Shown: positions 24,598 to 39,507 of the stretch, one piece after another
Layout of the letters: each line of letters opens with the position of its first letter
Numbering within the stretch: position 1 is the stretch's first letter
Assembly: GCF_900105205.1 (NCBI RefSeq)
Contig: NZ_FNSQ01000005.1
Span: 2,108,001 to 2,172,000 of the forward strand
DNA: 64,000 nucleotides
Source: Microbacterium hydrocarbonoxydans
GTDB taxonomy: Bacteria > Actinomycetota > Actinomycetes > Actinomycetales > Microbacteriaceae
Reading direction: 5' to 3'
Position numbers and translations under genes: made by a program
The notes under the pieces: generated by a model
What the model saw: the letters and a program-made list of their open reading frames with translations, nothing else
Database searches by the model: none
Told to the model about the DNA's origin: nothing

Positions 24598-26442
24598 GTG
24601 ACTCCTGAAGACGCTGTGCCCACCGACGCCCCCGAGACCCCCGGATTCGAGGAGCTCGGTATCACCGGCCCCGTCCTCAAGGCCATCAAGGACCTCGGCT
24701 ACGAGACCCCCTCCCCCATCCAGGCCGCCACCATCCCGACGCTCCTGTCGGGTCGGGACGTCGTCGGCATGGCTCAGACCGGCACGGGAAAGACCGCGGC
24801 CTTCGCTCTTCCCGTCCTCGAGCGCCTCGACGTCTCGCAGAAGACGCCGCAGGCCCTCGTGCTCGCGCCGACCCGCGAGCTCGCTCTGCAGGTCTGTGAG
24901 GCGTTCGAGTCGTACGCCTCGAAGATGAAGGGCGTGCACGTTCTCCCCGTCTACGGCGGACAGGGCTACGGCGTGCAGCTGTCAGCGCTGCGTCGCGGCG
25001 TCCACGTGATCGTGGGCACCCCCGGTCGCATCATGGACCACCTCGCCAAGGGCACGCTCGATCTCTCACAGCTGCAGTACCTGGTCCTCGACGAGGCCGA
25101 CGAGATGCTGAAGATGGGCTTCGCCGAAGACGTCGAGCAGATCCTCGCCCAGACGCCGGAGGAGAAGCAGGTCGCCCTGTTCTCGGCCACGATGCCGCCG
25201 CAGATCCGCCGCCTCGCGCAGAAGTACCTGCGTGAGCCCGAAGAGATCAGCATCAAGTCGAAGACCGCCACCGGCACGAACATCACGCAGCGCTACCTCG
25301 TGGTCTCGTACGCGCAGAAGGTCGATGCCCTCACCCGCATCCTCGAGGTCGAGAACTTCGACGGGATGATCGTGTTCGTCCGCACGAAGAACGAGACCGA
25401 GACCCTGGCTGAGAAGCTGCGGGCTCGCGGATACTCGGCCGCGGCGATCAACGGCGACGTGCCCCAGGTGCAGCGCGAACGCAGCGTGAACCAGCTCAAG
25501 GCGAGCAAGCTCGACATCCTCGTCGCGACCGATGTCGCGGCCCGTGGCCTCGACGTCGAGCGCATCAGCCACGTCATCAACTTCGACATCCCCACAGACA
25601 CCGAGTCGTACGTGCACCGCATCGGTCGCACGGGCCGTGCCGGCCGTACCGGAGATGCGATCAGCTTCATCACGCCGCGCGAGCGCTACCTGCTCAAGTC
25701 GATCGAGAAGGCGACGCGTCAGGCGCCCACGCAGATGCAGCTGCCGAGCCTGGACGACGTGAACACCACGCGTCTCGCCCGTTTCGACGACGCCATCACG
25801 GGCGCGCTGGGTGATGCCTCGCGTATCGAGAAGTTCCGCGACATCATCGACCACTACGTGCGCAATCACGACGTCCCCGAGGCGGATGTCGCTGCCGCGC
25901 TCGCCGTCGTCGCCCAGGGCGACACTCCCCTGCTGCTCGACCCGGCAGACGACCCGCTGTCGAAGGCTGTCGAGTACGACAACCGTCCGCCGCGAGAGAG
26001 CAACAGCAGCACTCGCGACCGTCGCGAGACCCGCGAGCCGCGTGAGCGTCGCGGTCGGGGCGACTACAAGCCGTACCGCATCGAGGTAGGACGCCGTCAC
26101 CGCGTCGAGCCCCGTCAGATCGTGGGTGCACTCGCGAACGAGGGCGGCCTCGGGCGCGACGACTTCGGCGCGATCAACATCCGCCCGGACTTCACGGTCG
26201 TCGAGCTGCCCGCGAACCTCGACTCCTCCGTGCTGGACAAGCTCAAGGACACTCGCATCTCTGGTCGCCTGATCGAGATCAAGCCCGACCGTGGCCCCGC
26301 TGGTCGACGCAGCGGCGGGCCTCGGGAGTCCGGTTCCCGGGATGACCGGTACGAGCGTCCGCGTCAGGACCGTGACGATCGCCCTTCCCGCAACGACGAG
26401 CGGTCCGAGAAGCCTTTCCGCAAGCCGCGCCACAAGGCCTGA
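24598..26442 (+). CDS. deaD: DEAD-box RNA helicase (DeaD/CsdA-like)
   Basis: 614 aa. Q motif (GYETPSPIQAATIP), motif I AQTGTGKT, motif Ia PTRELALQV, motif II DEAD, motif III SAT, motif V ATDVAARGLD and motif VI HRIGRTGRAGRTG are all present. The C-terminus has a DbpA-type RNA-binding domain (YRIEVGRRHRVEPRQIVGAL, then FTVVELP) and an Arg/Gly/Asp-rich tail. These proteins remodel RNA during ribosome assembly and cold adaptation. The GNAT gene begins 6 nt after its stop and is probably cotranscribed. Confidence 0.96.
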   Translation: MTPEDAVPTDAPETPGFEELGITGPVLKAIKDLGYETPSPIQAATIPTLLSGRDVVGMAQTGTGKTAAFALPVLERLDVSQKTPQALVLAPTRELALQVCEAFESYASKMKGVHVLPVYGGQGYGVQLSALRRGVHVIVGTPGRIMDHLAKGTLDLSQLQYLVLDEADEMLKMGFAEDVEQILAQTPEEKQVALFSATMPPQIRRLAQKYLREPEEISIKSKTATGTNITQRYLVVSYAQKVDALTRILEVENFDGMIVFVRTKNETETLAEKLRARGYSAAAINGDVPQVQRERSVNQLKASKLDILVATDVAARGLDVERISHVINFDIPTDTESYVHRIGRTGRAGRTGDAISFITPRERYLLKSIEKATRQAPTQMQLPSLDDVNTTRLARFDDAITGALGDASRIEKFRDIIDHYVRNHDVPEADVAAALAVVAQGDTPLLLDPADDPLSKAVEYDNRPPRESNSSTRDRRETREPRERRGRGDYKPYRIEVGRRHRVEPRQIVGALANEGGLGRDDFGAINIRPDFTVVELPANLDSSVLDKLKDTRISGRLIEIKPDRGPAGRRSGGPRESGSRDDRYERPRQDRDDRPSRNDERSEKPFRKPRHKA

Positions 26443-26448
26443 TCCGAC

Positions 26449-26904
26449 GTGCGGATCGAGCGCGCCGGATCAGCGGATATCCGTGATCTGGCGCGCTTGA
26501 GGTGGGTCGATCGCTCAGCCGACCCGGCGACGGATCGTGCTCTGGCTGCCTTCGAGGGTGACCTCTCCGCGTGGTGGGACTCGCATCGGGAGACGCACTT
26601 CGCGTTCGTCGCCCGCTCTGACGACGCGACGGTCGTCGGGGCTGCGTGGGTCGCGTTGGTGCACCGAACGCCGAGTCCGGGTACGGGCCCTCGGCTTTCG
26701 GCGGACATCCAGAGCGTCTTCGTCATGCCGGAGCACCGCGATGCCGGGCTCGGCTCCGCGCTCATCGATGCGGCGCGCAGACATGCACTGGACTCCGGCG
26801 CGACGAGGATCACCGTGCACTCGAGCGAGCGAGCCGTACCCGTCTATACGCGCCTGGGGTTCAGAGGATCCGCGACGCTCCTGCAGTACATCGCAGAGAA
26901 GTAG
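26449..26904 (+). CDS. GNAT-family N-acetyltransferase
   Basis: 151 aa. Motif A for acetyl-CoA binding is V-M-P-E-H-R-D-A-G-L-G-S-A-L (about residues 92-105), preceded by a strand SADIQSVFV and followed by the motif B end YTRLGFRGSATLLQY. Substrate unknown. A GTG start follows the helicase stop by 6 nt, so it is in the same transcript. Confidence 0.9.
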   Translation: MRIERAGSADIRDLARLRWVDRSADPATDRALAAFEGDLSAWWDSHRETHFAFVARSDDATVVGAAWVALVHRTPSPGTGPRLSADIQSVFVMPEHRDAGLGSALIDAARRHALDSGATRITVHSSERAVPVYTRLGFRGSATLLQYIAEK

Positions 26905-26925
26905 AGCCTCGGAAGGGCTGCGCGC

Positions 26926-29711
<2,786 letters not shown>

Positions 29712-29742
29712 CGAGCGGGCGCCGACATCGCGTGGGAGCGCC

Positions 29743-30840
29743 CTACGCGTCGACGGGCACGGCGGACACCGTGCGGTCGATCGTGAACTGACCGAGGACC
29801 CGTGTCCCCACGTAGAGCACGGCCGTCTGTCCGGGCGCGACACCGTCGAGCGGCCGCTCCGGCACCACCCGGACGCCGTCGGGCTCCACGTACGCCGTCG
29901 CGCGTTCAGGCTCGGAGTGGGCGCGGATCTGCACCTCGCACTCGAACTCGGCGTCGATCGGCGCGGCACCGGCCCAGCTGAACCGTGCGCCCGAGATCTC
30001 GCGCGTCGCGAGCGCCTCCTTCGGACCGACGACGACCGTGTTGGTCACCGGGCGGACCTCGAGGACGAACCGCGGCTTGCCGTCTGCCGCCGGTACCCCC
30101 AGCTTGAGGCCGCGGCGCTGCCCGACGGTGAACGCATGAGCTCCCTCGTGCGATCCGACGACGGCTCCCTCGCGATCGACGATCTCACCGGTGGCGGTGC
30201 CCACCTTCTCGGCGAGCCAACCGCGCGTGTCGCCGTCGGGGATGAAGCAGATGTCGTGACTGTCCGGCTTCTGTGCGACGGTCAGCCCGCGCTCCGCAGC
30301 CTCTGCCCGCACCACGGCCTTCGAGGGCGTGGTGCCGAGCGGGAAGTAGGTGTGGGCGAGCTGCTCGGCGGTGAGGACTCCGAGAACGTAGGACTGGTCT
30401 TTCGCGTTGTCGGCGGCGCGGTGCAGCTCGAGCCCTGCGTCGGTCGGCACGAGCGTCGCGTAGTGCCCCGTGCAGACGGCATCGAAGCCCAGCTCGATCG
30501 CACGCTCGAGGAGCGCCGCGAACTTGATCTTCTCGTTGCAGCGCATGCACGGATTCGGGGTGCGACCTGCCTGGTACTCCGAGACGAAGTCTGCGATCAC
30601 GTCTTCACGGAACCGCTCCGAGAAGTCCCACACGTAGAAGGGGATGCCGAGGAGGTCGGCCGCGCGACGCGCGTCGAGCGCATCCTCGATCGTGCAGCAG
30701 CCGCGGCTTCCGGTGCGCAGCGTCCCGCCGGCACGGGACAGAGCGAGGTGCACGCCGACGACGTCGTGGCCGGCGTCGACCGCGCGAGCGGCGGCGACGG
30801 CGGAGTCCACTCCACCGCTCATGGCCGCAAGGATTCTCAT
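29743..30840 (-). CDS. mnmA: tRNA-specific 2-thiouridylase MnmA
   Basis: 365 aa. PP-loop ATPase motif [10 protein letters not shown], the catalytic cysteine in [12 protein letters not shown], the second cysteine in HDICFIPDG, and the family motif TVGQRRGL. It adenylates U34 of Lys, Glu and Gln tRNAs and thiolates it with sulfur from a cysteine desulfurase. The cysteine desulfurase gene lies immediately upstream on the same strand, 9 nt away, although mnmA also has its own TAGACT-N6-ATG start. Confidence 0.96.
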   Translation of the reverse strand: MRILAAMSGGVDSAVAAARAVDAGHDVVGVHLALSRAGGTLRTGSRGCCTIEDALDARRAADLLGIPFYVWDFSERFREDVIADFVSEYQAGRTPNPCMRCNEKIKFAALLERAIELGFDAVCTGHYATLVPTDAGLELHRAADNAKDQSYVLGVLTAEQLAHTYFPLGTTPSKAVVRAEAAERGLTVAQKPDSHDICFIPDGDTRGWLAEKVGTATGEIVDREGAVVGSHEGAHAFTVGQRRGLKLGVPAADGKPRFVLEVRPVTNTVVVGPKEALATREISGARFSWAGAAPIDAEFECEVQIRAHSEPERATAYVEPDGVRVVPERPLDGVAPGQTAVLYVGTRVLGQFTIDRTVSAVPVDA

Positions 30841-30846
30841 TGCTCC

Positions 30847-30852
30847 AGTCTA
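30847..30852 (-). promoter_or_regulatory. -10 hexamer TAGACT, mnmA
   Basis: TAGACT (minus strand), 6 nt before ATG 30840, overlapping the end of the upstream gene. Confidence 0.55.
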
Positions 30853-32025
30853 CGAGCGCGAGGCTGAGCCGGAGCCGGATGCACGGACGTACGCCTCGGC
30901 GATCGCGTCGAGGACCGCATCGACGTCGGCATCGGTGGATGTACGACCGAGCGAGAAGCGCAGCACGCTGCGGGCGTCCTGCTCGCTGCGTCCCATCGCC
31001 ATCACGACGTGGGATGGCTCGGCGACACCCGCCTGACACGCCGAGCCGGTGGACGCGGCGATCCCCGCCATGTCGAGGAGGAACAGCAGGCTCTCCCCCA
31101 CGGCGTCCGGAAACAGAAGATGCGCGTTGCCAGGGAGCCTGTTCGCGCGATCGCCGAGCAGTTCGGCCGCCGGCACCCGCGACAGGATGCCGTCGACGAG
31201 ACGATCTCGCATCGTCACGAGTCGCGACGACTCCGTCGCACGCTCCGCCTCCGCCAGCTCGAGAGCCGTGGCGAACGCGGCGGCACCCGCGACGTCCTGG
31301 GTGCCGGCACGGAGGCCGCGCTGCTGCGCCCCTCCCCGCAGGATTCCGGTGAGGCGAGCGGTGCGGGCGGTCACGAGAGCCCCGATACCGACCGGGGCGC
31401 CGATCTTGTGGCCGGCGACGCTGAGCGCCACGAGTCCCGAACCGGTAGCAGCCTCACCGCGCAGAGCGCGGAACGACAGCGGCAGATGTCCGAGCGCAGA
31501 CACCGCATCGAGGTGAAGAGGTACTCGGGCTCCTGCTGCGACTCGGGCCAGCGATGCCGCATCGTTGACGGTTCCCGCTTCGTTGTTGGCGACGAGCGCG
31601 GTGGCCAGCGCCGCGCCGGGCAGGCTGGCAGCGAAGGCGTCGACGTCGATCGCCGCGGTACGCGCGACAGGCACTGCACGAAGGACGGCCCCTGCCTCGA
31701 TGAGCGCGGCGACGGTGTCCATGGTCGCGTGGTGCTCGGCATCCGGCATCACGATCGCGTCAGTTCCCTGCGGGCGCGCGCTCCACAGGCCCTGGAGCGC
31801 CAGGTTGATGGACTCCGTGCCTCCGGACGTGAAGACGACCTCGATCGGATCGCATCCGAGGACCGCCGCTGCGCGCTCGCGCGATTCCTCGAGCAGGCGT
31901 CGGGCGTCCTGACCCGCGCCGTGCGTCGACGACGCGTTCCCGACGATCTCGCTCGCCGTCAGCCACGCCTCGCGGGCCTCTGGACGCAGCGGCGTCGTGG
32001 CGGCGTGATCGAGATAGTGCTGCAT
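30850..32025 (-). CDS. Cysteine desulfurase (NifS/IscS class V)
   Basis: 391 aa PLP enzyme. The start YLDHAATTPLRPEA is the family signature, HATMDT carries the PLP-stacking His, and SVAGHKIGAPVG holds the Schiff-base Lys. The mobile-loop sulfur-accepting Cys is in STGSACQAG. It supplies persulfide sulfur, here most likely to MnmA downstream, and possibly to Fe-S assembly. ATG 32025 is preferred over ATG 32043 because GGGGAGAG is better spaced. Confidence 0.93.
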   Translation of the reverse strand: MQHYLDHAATTPLRPEAREAWLTASEIVGNASSTHGAGQDARRLLEESRERAAAVLGCDPIEVVFTSGGTESINLALQGLWSARPQGTDAIVMPDAEHHATMDTVAALIEAGAVLRAVPVARTAAIDVDAFAASLPGAALATALVANNEAGTVNDAASLARVAAGARVPLHLDAVSALGHLPLSFRALRGEAATGSGLVALSVAGHKIGAPVGIGALVTARTARLTGILRGGAQQRGLRAGTQDVAGAAAFATALELAEAERATESSRLVTMRDRLVDGILSRVPAAELLGDRANRLPGNAHLLFPDAVGESLLFLLDMAGIAASTGSACQAGVAEPSHVVMAMGRSEQDARSVLRFSLGRTSTDADVDAVLDAIAEAYVRASGSGSASRS

Positions 32026-32107
32026 CCTTCCACTCTCCCCCATTTCGCGCGTGTCGGGCGCACATGGAACTGAGTGCGACGTGTCCTGAGACCAGGGCGC
32101 AGCCCCC

Positions 32108-32113
32108 TATTGT
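32108..32113 (+). promoter_or_regulatory. -10 hexamer TATTGT, glgX
   Basis: TATTGT, 6-nt gap, ATG 32120. Confidence 0.55.
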
Positions 32114-32119
32114 GTACTC

Positions 32120-34192
32120 ATGCCCGCGATCCGAGACATCACCGTGCCCGGCGGTACTGCACTCGACAACCTCGGCGTCCGCCTGCACGACGGCGTCGGA
32201 ACACTCCGCGTCTGGTCGCAGAACGCCTCGTCGATCGAGCTGGTCGTCTTCGATGCCACCGACCTCGACTGGGTCATCGACCAAGCCGACCTCGAGCGCC
32301 TTCCCGGAGGCGTCTGGGAGGTGACGACACCTCTCCTGCAGCCCGGCACCCGCTACGCGATCCGCGTCGGCGGCCCTCACGGCCCCGGCAACACGTTCAA
32401 CCCGCAGACCCTGCTCCTCGACCCGTACGCCCGCGGCCTCGCGCAGGGCGACGGCTACGAGGAATGGCGAGCGGTCGTGATCGTCGACGGCTTCGACTGG
32501 GGCGATTCGGCCAAGCCGCGCATCCCTCTCGACCGGACCGTGATCTACGAGGGGCACCTCAAGGGCCTCACCAAACGCCAGCCCGATGTGCCTCCTGCAC
32601 TGCACGGCACCTACGCGGGCCTCGCGCACCCCGCCATGATCGAGTACTTCCACTCGCTCGGCATCACGTCCATCGAGCTCCTGCCCGTACACGCGTTCGT
32701 CCCTGAGCCCCGGCTTCTCGAGCGCGGTCTCACGAACTACTGGGGCTACAACACGCTCAACTTCTTCACGCCGCACACCGCGTACGCCACGGAGGAGGCC
32801 CGCAAGGGCGGACCGGAGGCCGTTCTCGCGGAGTTCAAGGGCATGGTCCGGCTCCTGCACGAGGCGGGTCTCGAGGTGATCCTCGACGTCGTCTACAACC
32901 ACACGTCGGAGGAAGGGCTCGGCGGCCCACGGTCGAGCCTGCGCGGCATCGACAACGCCAGCTACTACCGCCAGGACGCATCGGGCGCATACATCGACAC
33001 GACCGGCTGCGGCAACACGCTGGACACCTCGACGGATGCCGGTGCGCGGCTCGTGCTCGACTCGCTGCGCTATTGGGCGCAGGAGATGCAGATCGACGGC
33101 TTCCGCTTCGATCTCGCGACCGCCATCGCCCGCGACGGCTCTCACACCTATACGCCGGAGCACCCGCTGCTGACCGCGATCTCGAACGATCCGGTCCTGA
33201 GCGAGACCAAGCTGATCGCCGAGCCGTGGGACGTCGGACTCGGCGGCTGGCAGACCGGCAACTTCCCGCACGGCTGGCATGAGTGGAACGACCGCTACCG
33301 CGATCGCGTCCGCAACTTCTGGCTGAGCGACATCGACTATGCCCGTCGCGCCTCCGCCCCGGTCGGCATCGGCGGGTTCGCGACCCGTCTGGCCGGCTCG
33401 TCGAACACCTTCGCGGACGAGCGGGGACCGCTCGCGAGCATCAACTTCGTCACGGCGCACGACGGATTCACGCTGCACGACCTCGTCTCCTACGACGTCA
33501 AGCACAACGAGGCCAACGGCGAGCAGAACCGCGACGGCGCCGACATGAACCGCGCCTTCAACCACGGCGTGGAGGGCCCGACCGACGATCCCGCGATCCT
33601 CTCCGCCCGACGCAAGGCGATGCGCAACCTGCTCGGCACTCTGCTGCTCTCGGCGGGCATCCCGATGATGACGGCAGGGGACGAGGTCGGTCGCACCCAG
33701 CGCGGCAACAACAACGCCTACGCGCAGGACTCGGCGATGACCTGGCTCGGCTGGGAGAACGAGCCGTGGCAGGACGATCTCCGCGCCCACGTCACCCGGC
33801 TGATCCGCCTGCGTTCCGAGAACCCCGCGCTGCGGCCGAGCCGGTACGCGAGGCTCGGCGAGCACATCCCCAACGCCTCGGTCATGGACTGGTTCGACCA
33901 GAACGGCGAGACGATGGAGAGCGAGCAATGGGCTGACCCCGGCAACCGCACGCTGCAGTACGTCGCGGCTTCCACTCCCGACCGTGAGGCGGCCAACCGC
34001 ATCCTGCTCATCGTGCACGGCACGGAGTCGCCGATCGACGTGCGGCTGCCGGACGAGATCGAGGACGCGACCCGGTTCGTCTCTCTCTGGTCGAGTGCCG
34101 ACGAACGACCAGGCGACGGCGGGGAGGTGTTCGCCCCAGGCGACATCCTGCCGATCCCCGGCACCTCGATGCGCCTCTTCCGGGTGGAGTGA
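32120..34192 (+). CDS. glgX: Glycogen debranching enzyme GlgX
   Basis: 690 aa GH13 isoamylase-type enzyme that hydrolyses alpha-1,6 branches of glycogen. An N-terminal CBM48-like domain is followed by the barrel: VILDVVYNHTSE (region I), DGFRFDLATAIA (nucleophile region II), LIAEPWDVG (acid/base region III) and FVTAHDGFTLHDL (region IV). Length and the GQPWDVGxGG-like pattern fit GlgX. It precedes glgE and glgB and belongs to the alpha-glucan cluster. Confidence 0.95.
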   Translation: MPAIRDITVPGGTALDNLGVRLHDGVGTLRVWSQNASSIELVVFDATDLDWVIDQADLERLPGGVWEVTTPLLQPGTRYAIRVGGPHGPGNTFNPQTLLLDPYARGLAQGDGYEEWRAVVIVDGFDWGDSAKPRIPLDRTVIYEGHLKGLTKRQPDVPPALHGTYAGLAHPAMIEYFHSLGITSIELLPVHAFVPEPRLLERGLTNYWGYNTLNFFTPHTAYATEEARKGGPEAVLAEFKGMVRLLHEAGLEVILDVVYNHTSEEGLGGPRSSLRGIDNASYYRQDASGAYIDTTGCGNTLDTSTDAGARLVLDSLRYWAQEMQIDGFRFDLATAIARDGSHTYTPEHPLLTAISNDPVLSETKLIAEPWDVGLGGWQTGNFPHGWHEWNDRYRDRVRNFWLSDIDYARRASAPVGIGGFATRLAGSSNTFADERGPLASINFVTAHDGFTLHDLVSYDVKHNEANGEQNRDGADMNRAFNHGVEGPTDDPAILSARRKAMRNLLGTLLLSAGIPMMTAGDEVGRTQRGNNNAYAQDSAMTWLGWENEPWQDDLRAHVTRLIRLRSENPALRPSRYARLGEHIPNASVMDWFDQNGETMESEQWADPGNRTLQYVAASTPDREAANRILLIVHGTESPIDVRLPDEIEDATRFVSLWSSADERPGDGGEVFAPGDILPIPGTSMRLFRVE

Positions 34193-34243
34193 GAGGCGGC
34201 GCGCCGCAGCCGCCGCGCGCTACCCGCCATGCCGCGCTCACGG

Positions 34244-34249
34244 TACATT
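34244..34249 (+). promoter_or_regulatory. -10 hexamer TACATT, glgE-glgB
   Basis: TACATT, 6-nt gap, GTG 34256; this decides the glgE start. Confidence 0.55.
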
Positions 34250-34255
34250 CGGGGA

Positions 34256-36327
34256 GTGGCCGCACGCACGAGCAGTACCCGTCCGAAGGCTCTCCGGAGC
34301 CCCGCCCAGATCCCACTGCGCCCCCTCGGTGCCGTGTCGGACGGTGATGACCTGCGGGCGACGCGCATACCGCTGCTGAACGCCACACCGCAGGCACCGG
34401 GGGGCTTTCCCCCGAAGGCGTTCGTGGGCGAGGTCGTGCCGTTCAGCGTCGTCGCGTTCCGCGAGGGCCACGACCTCATCGGAGTGCAGCTTCGGCTGAC
34501 ATCGCCCGGCGGCGAAGAGTCGCTGCACCGTCTGACACCTCTCCTGGACGGTACGGATCGCTGGCGCACCGAGCTCGCGATCGACCTGCAAGGCGAGTGG
34601 TCGTTCCGCTTCGAGGCCTTCTCCGACGATTTCGCGACCTGGGCGCATGCCGCCGAGGTGAAGGTGGCGGCCGGCGTCGATGTGCCGGTCATGGCAGCGC
34701 TCGGGGCGGAGCTGCTGGTGCGCGCAGCGGCTGAGAAGGACCGACCGCTCCCCCAGCGCCGTCGGCTCGCCGCCGCCGCAGAGTCCCTGCGCGACGGCGA
34801 CGCCGCCACGACGACCGCCCTGTCGACGGACCCGGAGCTCGCCACGATCTTCGCCGAGCGTCCGCTGACCTCGCTCCGCTCCGTGTCCGGCACCCACCCG
34901 CTGCGGGTGGAGCGCACGGCCGCAGGCGTCGGCGCCTGGTACGAGTTCTTCCCCCGCTCCGAGGGCGCGAGGCGGCTCAAGGACGGCACGATCAGGAGCG
35001 GCACCTTCCGCACAGCGGCGAAGCGTCTGCCGGCGGTCGCCGCCATGGGGTTCGACGTGATCTACCTCGTGCCGATCCACCCGATCGGCACGACGAACCG
35101 CAAGGGCCGCAACAACACCCTCACGGCCGAGCCCGCCGACCCCGGGTCTCCGTACGCGATCGGTGCCGCCGAGGGCGGCCATGACGCGATCCACCCGGAG
35201 CTCGGGAAAGCGGCCGACTTCCGCGCCTTCATCCGGGCGGCCCGCAGCGAAGGCCTCGAGGTCGCCCTGGACCTCGCCCTGCAGGCGTCACCGGACCACC
35301 CCTGGGTCGCCGAACATCCTGAGTGGTTCACGACGCTGCCCGACGGGACCATCGCGTACGCCGAGAACCCGCCGAAGAAGTACCAGGACATCTATCCGCT
35401 GAACTTCGACAACGACCCGGAGGGCATCTACCAGGAGATGCTGCGCATCGTGCAGCACTGGGTGCGCGAGGGCGTCAAGATCTTCCGCGTCGACAATCCG
35501 CACACCAAGCCGCTGCAGTTCTGGGAGTGGCTCATCGCCACCGTGAACGCGGCCGACCCCGACGTCATCTTCCTCGCCGAGGCGTTCACCCGCCCCGCCG
35601 TGATGCGGGCGCTGGCAGCGGTCGGGTTCCAGCAGAGCTACAGCTACTTCACCTGGCGGAATACCAAGGCGGAGCTGGAGGAGTTCCTCACGAGCGTGTC
35701 GCACGAGACCAGCGACTACATGCGGCCGAACCTCTTCGTGAACACGCACGACATCCTCACGGAGTATCTGCAGTTCGGCGGCCGCGCGGCGTACCGGATC
35801 CGGGCCTGCATCGGAGCCACCGCCGCTCCCGTGTACGGCGTCTACGCGGGGTACGAGCTGTTCGAGAACGTCGCCCGTCCTGGTTCTGAAGAGAACATCG
35901 ACAACGAGAAGTACGAGTACAAGCTCCGCGACTGGGAGGGCGCCGAGGCGGCCGGCGACTCGCTGGCTCCGCTGCTGCGTCGACTCAACGGCATCCGGCG
36001 CGCGCATCCGGCCCTCGGTCAGTTGCGCAACCTGTCCGTGCACTGGAGCGACGACGACGCGGTCCTGGTGTACTCGAAGCACCTGGATGCCGCGTTCACC
36101 GGCACGGGGTCCGCGGACACGATCCTCGTGGTGGCCAACGTCGATCCGCACTCCGTGCGTGAGACCACCGTGCATCTCGACACCACAGTGTTCGGCATCC
36201 CGCTCGGCGAGGAGTTCGAGGTGGAGGACCTCCTCACCGGAGCCGTCTGGACCTGGTCCGACCACAACTACGTGCGCCTCGACGCCTTCGCCGAGCCGGT
36301 GCACATCCTGAACGTGAGGAAGCGATC

Positions 36328-36331
<4 letters not shown>
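34256..36331 (+). CDS. glgE: Maltose-1-phosphate maltosyltransferase GlgE
   Basis: 691 aa from GTG 34256. GH13_3 enzyme that transfers maltosyl units from alpha-maltose 1-phosphate to growing alpha-1,4-glucan. Diagnostic pieces are ATVGEVV-like [12 protein letters not shown] with FREGHD in the N-domain, [25 protein letters not shown], the nucleophile in [10 protein letters not shown], and FLAEAFTRP with the acid/base Glu. Its stop overlaps the glgB start (ATGA). treS and pep2, which usually make maltose-1-phosphate, are not in the window. Confidence 0.95.
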
Positions 36332-38532
<2,201 letters not shown>

Positions 38533-38547
38533 GCGTCGGGACGCCGG

Positions 38548-39507
38548 TCAGAAGAGCAGCGAAGAGAGTCGGTTGCGCGCGGAGATGACCCTCGGGTCCG
38601 CAGCGCCGATGAGCCCGAACAGCTCGACGAGGCGCTCGCGCACGGGAGTGCGCTCCGCGGCGGGCAGCTGAGCGAAGAGGTCGAGAAGTCGGCCGAAGGC
38701 GTCGTCGACATGGCCTCCAGCGAGATCCAGGTCGGCGACGTCGAACTGTGCCTGGACATCGAGCGGGCCCGCTGCTGCGGCCGCCCGAGCCGTCTGCAGG
38801 TCGAGCTTCTGCACCCGGTCGAGCAGGCGCACCTGGCCGAGGCCGGCGATCGCGTCCTCGTCGCGCGGGTTCTCCGCGAGAGCCTTCTCGTAGGCCGTGA
38901 CCGCTGCGGCGTAGTCGCCGATCTCGATCGCGGCGAACGCCTCGGCGTGCAGGGGCGGCAGCGGCGGCTCCTCGGGCGCATCGGGTGCACCGGCCTCCGC
39001 GGGCGCGCCGAGGTCGAGCGATCCGGTGACGCCGTTCTGCGCCGCGAGCTGGAGCAGCTGCGCGAAGACCTCGCGGACCTGCTGCTCCGGCACGGCACCG
39101 GTGAACATCGGTACGGGCTGCCCGGCGATCAGTGCGACCACCATGGGGATCGACTGCGCCCTGAATCCCTGCGCGAGCTGCGGGTTCGCATCGACGTCGA
39201 CCTTGGCGAGAAGTACCTTGCCGCCGAGTTCCCGCGTCACCTTCTCGATGATCGGGCTCAGCTGCTTGCAGGGTCCGCACCACTCGGCCCAGAGATCCAC
39301 GACCACCGGCACAGTGCGGGAGATCTCCAGGATCTGGCCGAACGTCTCGTCCGTCGCATCGACGACGACATCGACGATGCCGCCGCTCGGAGAGTTCGAC
39401 GGTGCTCCGGAAGCGCTCGGCGCACCCGCGGCGGGCGCGACCGGGCGGTTGCGCAGGCTGGACAGGTCGACGGCGCCGCGCAGAGCGGCGGGAGAGATAT
39501 CGGTCAC
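38548..39507 (-). CDS. Thioredoxin-TPR co-chaperone (YbbN/CnoX-like)
   Basis: 319 aa. A low-complexity N-terminus is followed by a thioredoxin fold with an intact WCGPC active site (DLWAEWCGPCKQLSPI, about residue 72-87). The C-terminal TPR-like helices (AAVTAYEKALAENPRDEDAIAGLGQ) follow. E. coli YbbN has the same order and acts as a holdase with thiol partners. The GTG start overlaps the stop of the membrane/lipoprotein gene (GTGA), so they are cotranscribed. Confidence 0.88.
   Translation of the reverse strand: MTDISPAALRGAVDLSSLRNRPVAPAAGAPSASGAPSNSPSGGIVDVVVDATDETFGQILEISRTVPVVVDLWAEWCGPCKQLSPIIEKVTRELGGKVLLAKVDVDANPQLAQGFRAQSIPMVVALIAGQPVPMFTGAVPEQQVREVFAQLLQLAAQNGVTGSLDLGAPAEAGAPDAPEEPPLPPLHAEAFAAIEIGDYAAAVTAYEKALAENPRDEDAIAGLGQVRLLDRVQKLDLQTARAAAAAGPLDVQAQFDVADLDLAGGHVDDAFGRLLDLFAQLPAAERTPVRERLVELFGLIGAADPRVISARNRLSSLLF

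Noticed and set aside
25066..26433. 455-aa minus-strand frame opposite the DEAD-box helicase
   Set aside because: A GC-driven antisense shadow; all helicase motifs are on the plus strand.
31760..34018. 752-aa minus-strand frame opposite glgX
   Set aside because: Val/Arg/Asp-rich antisense shadow of a gene with complete GH13 motifs.
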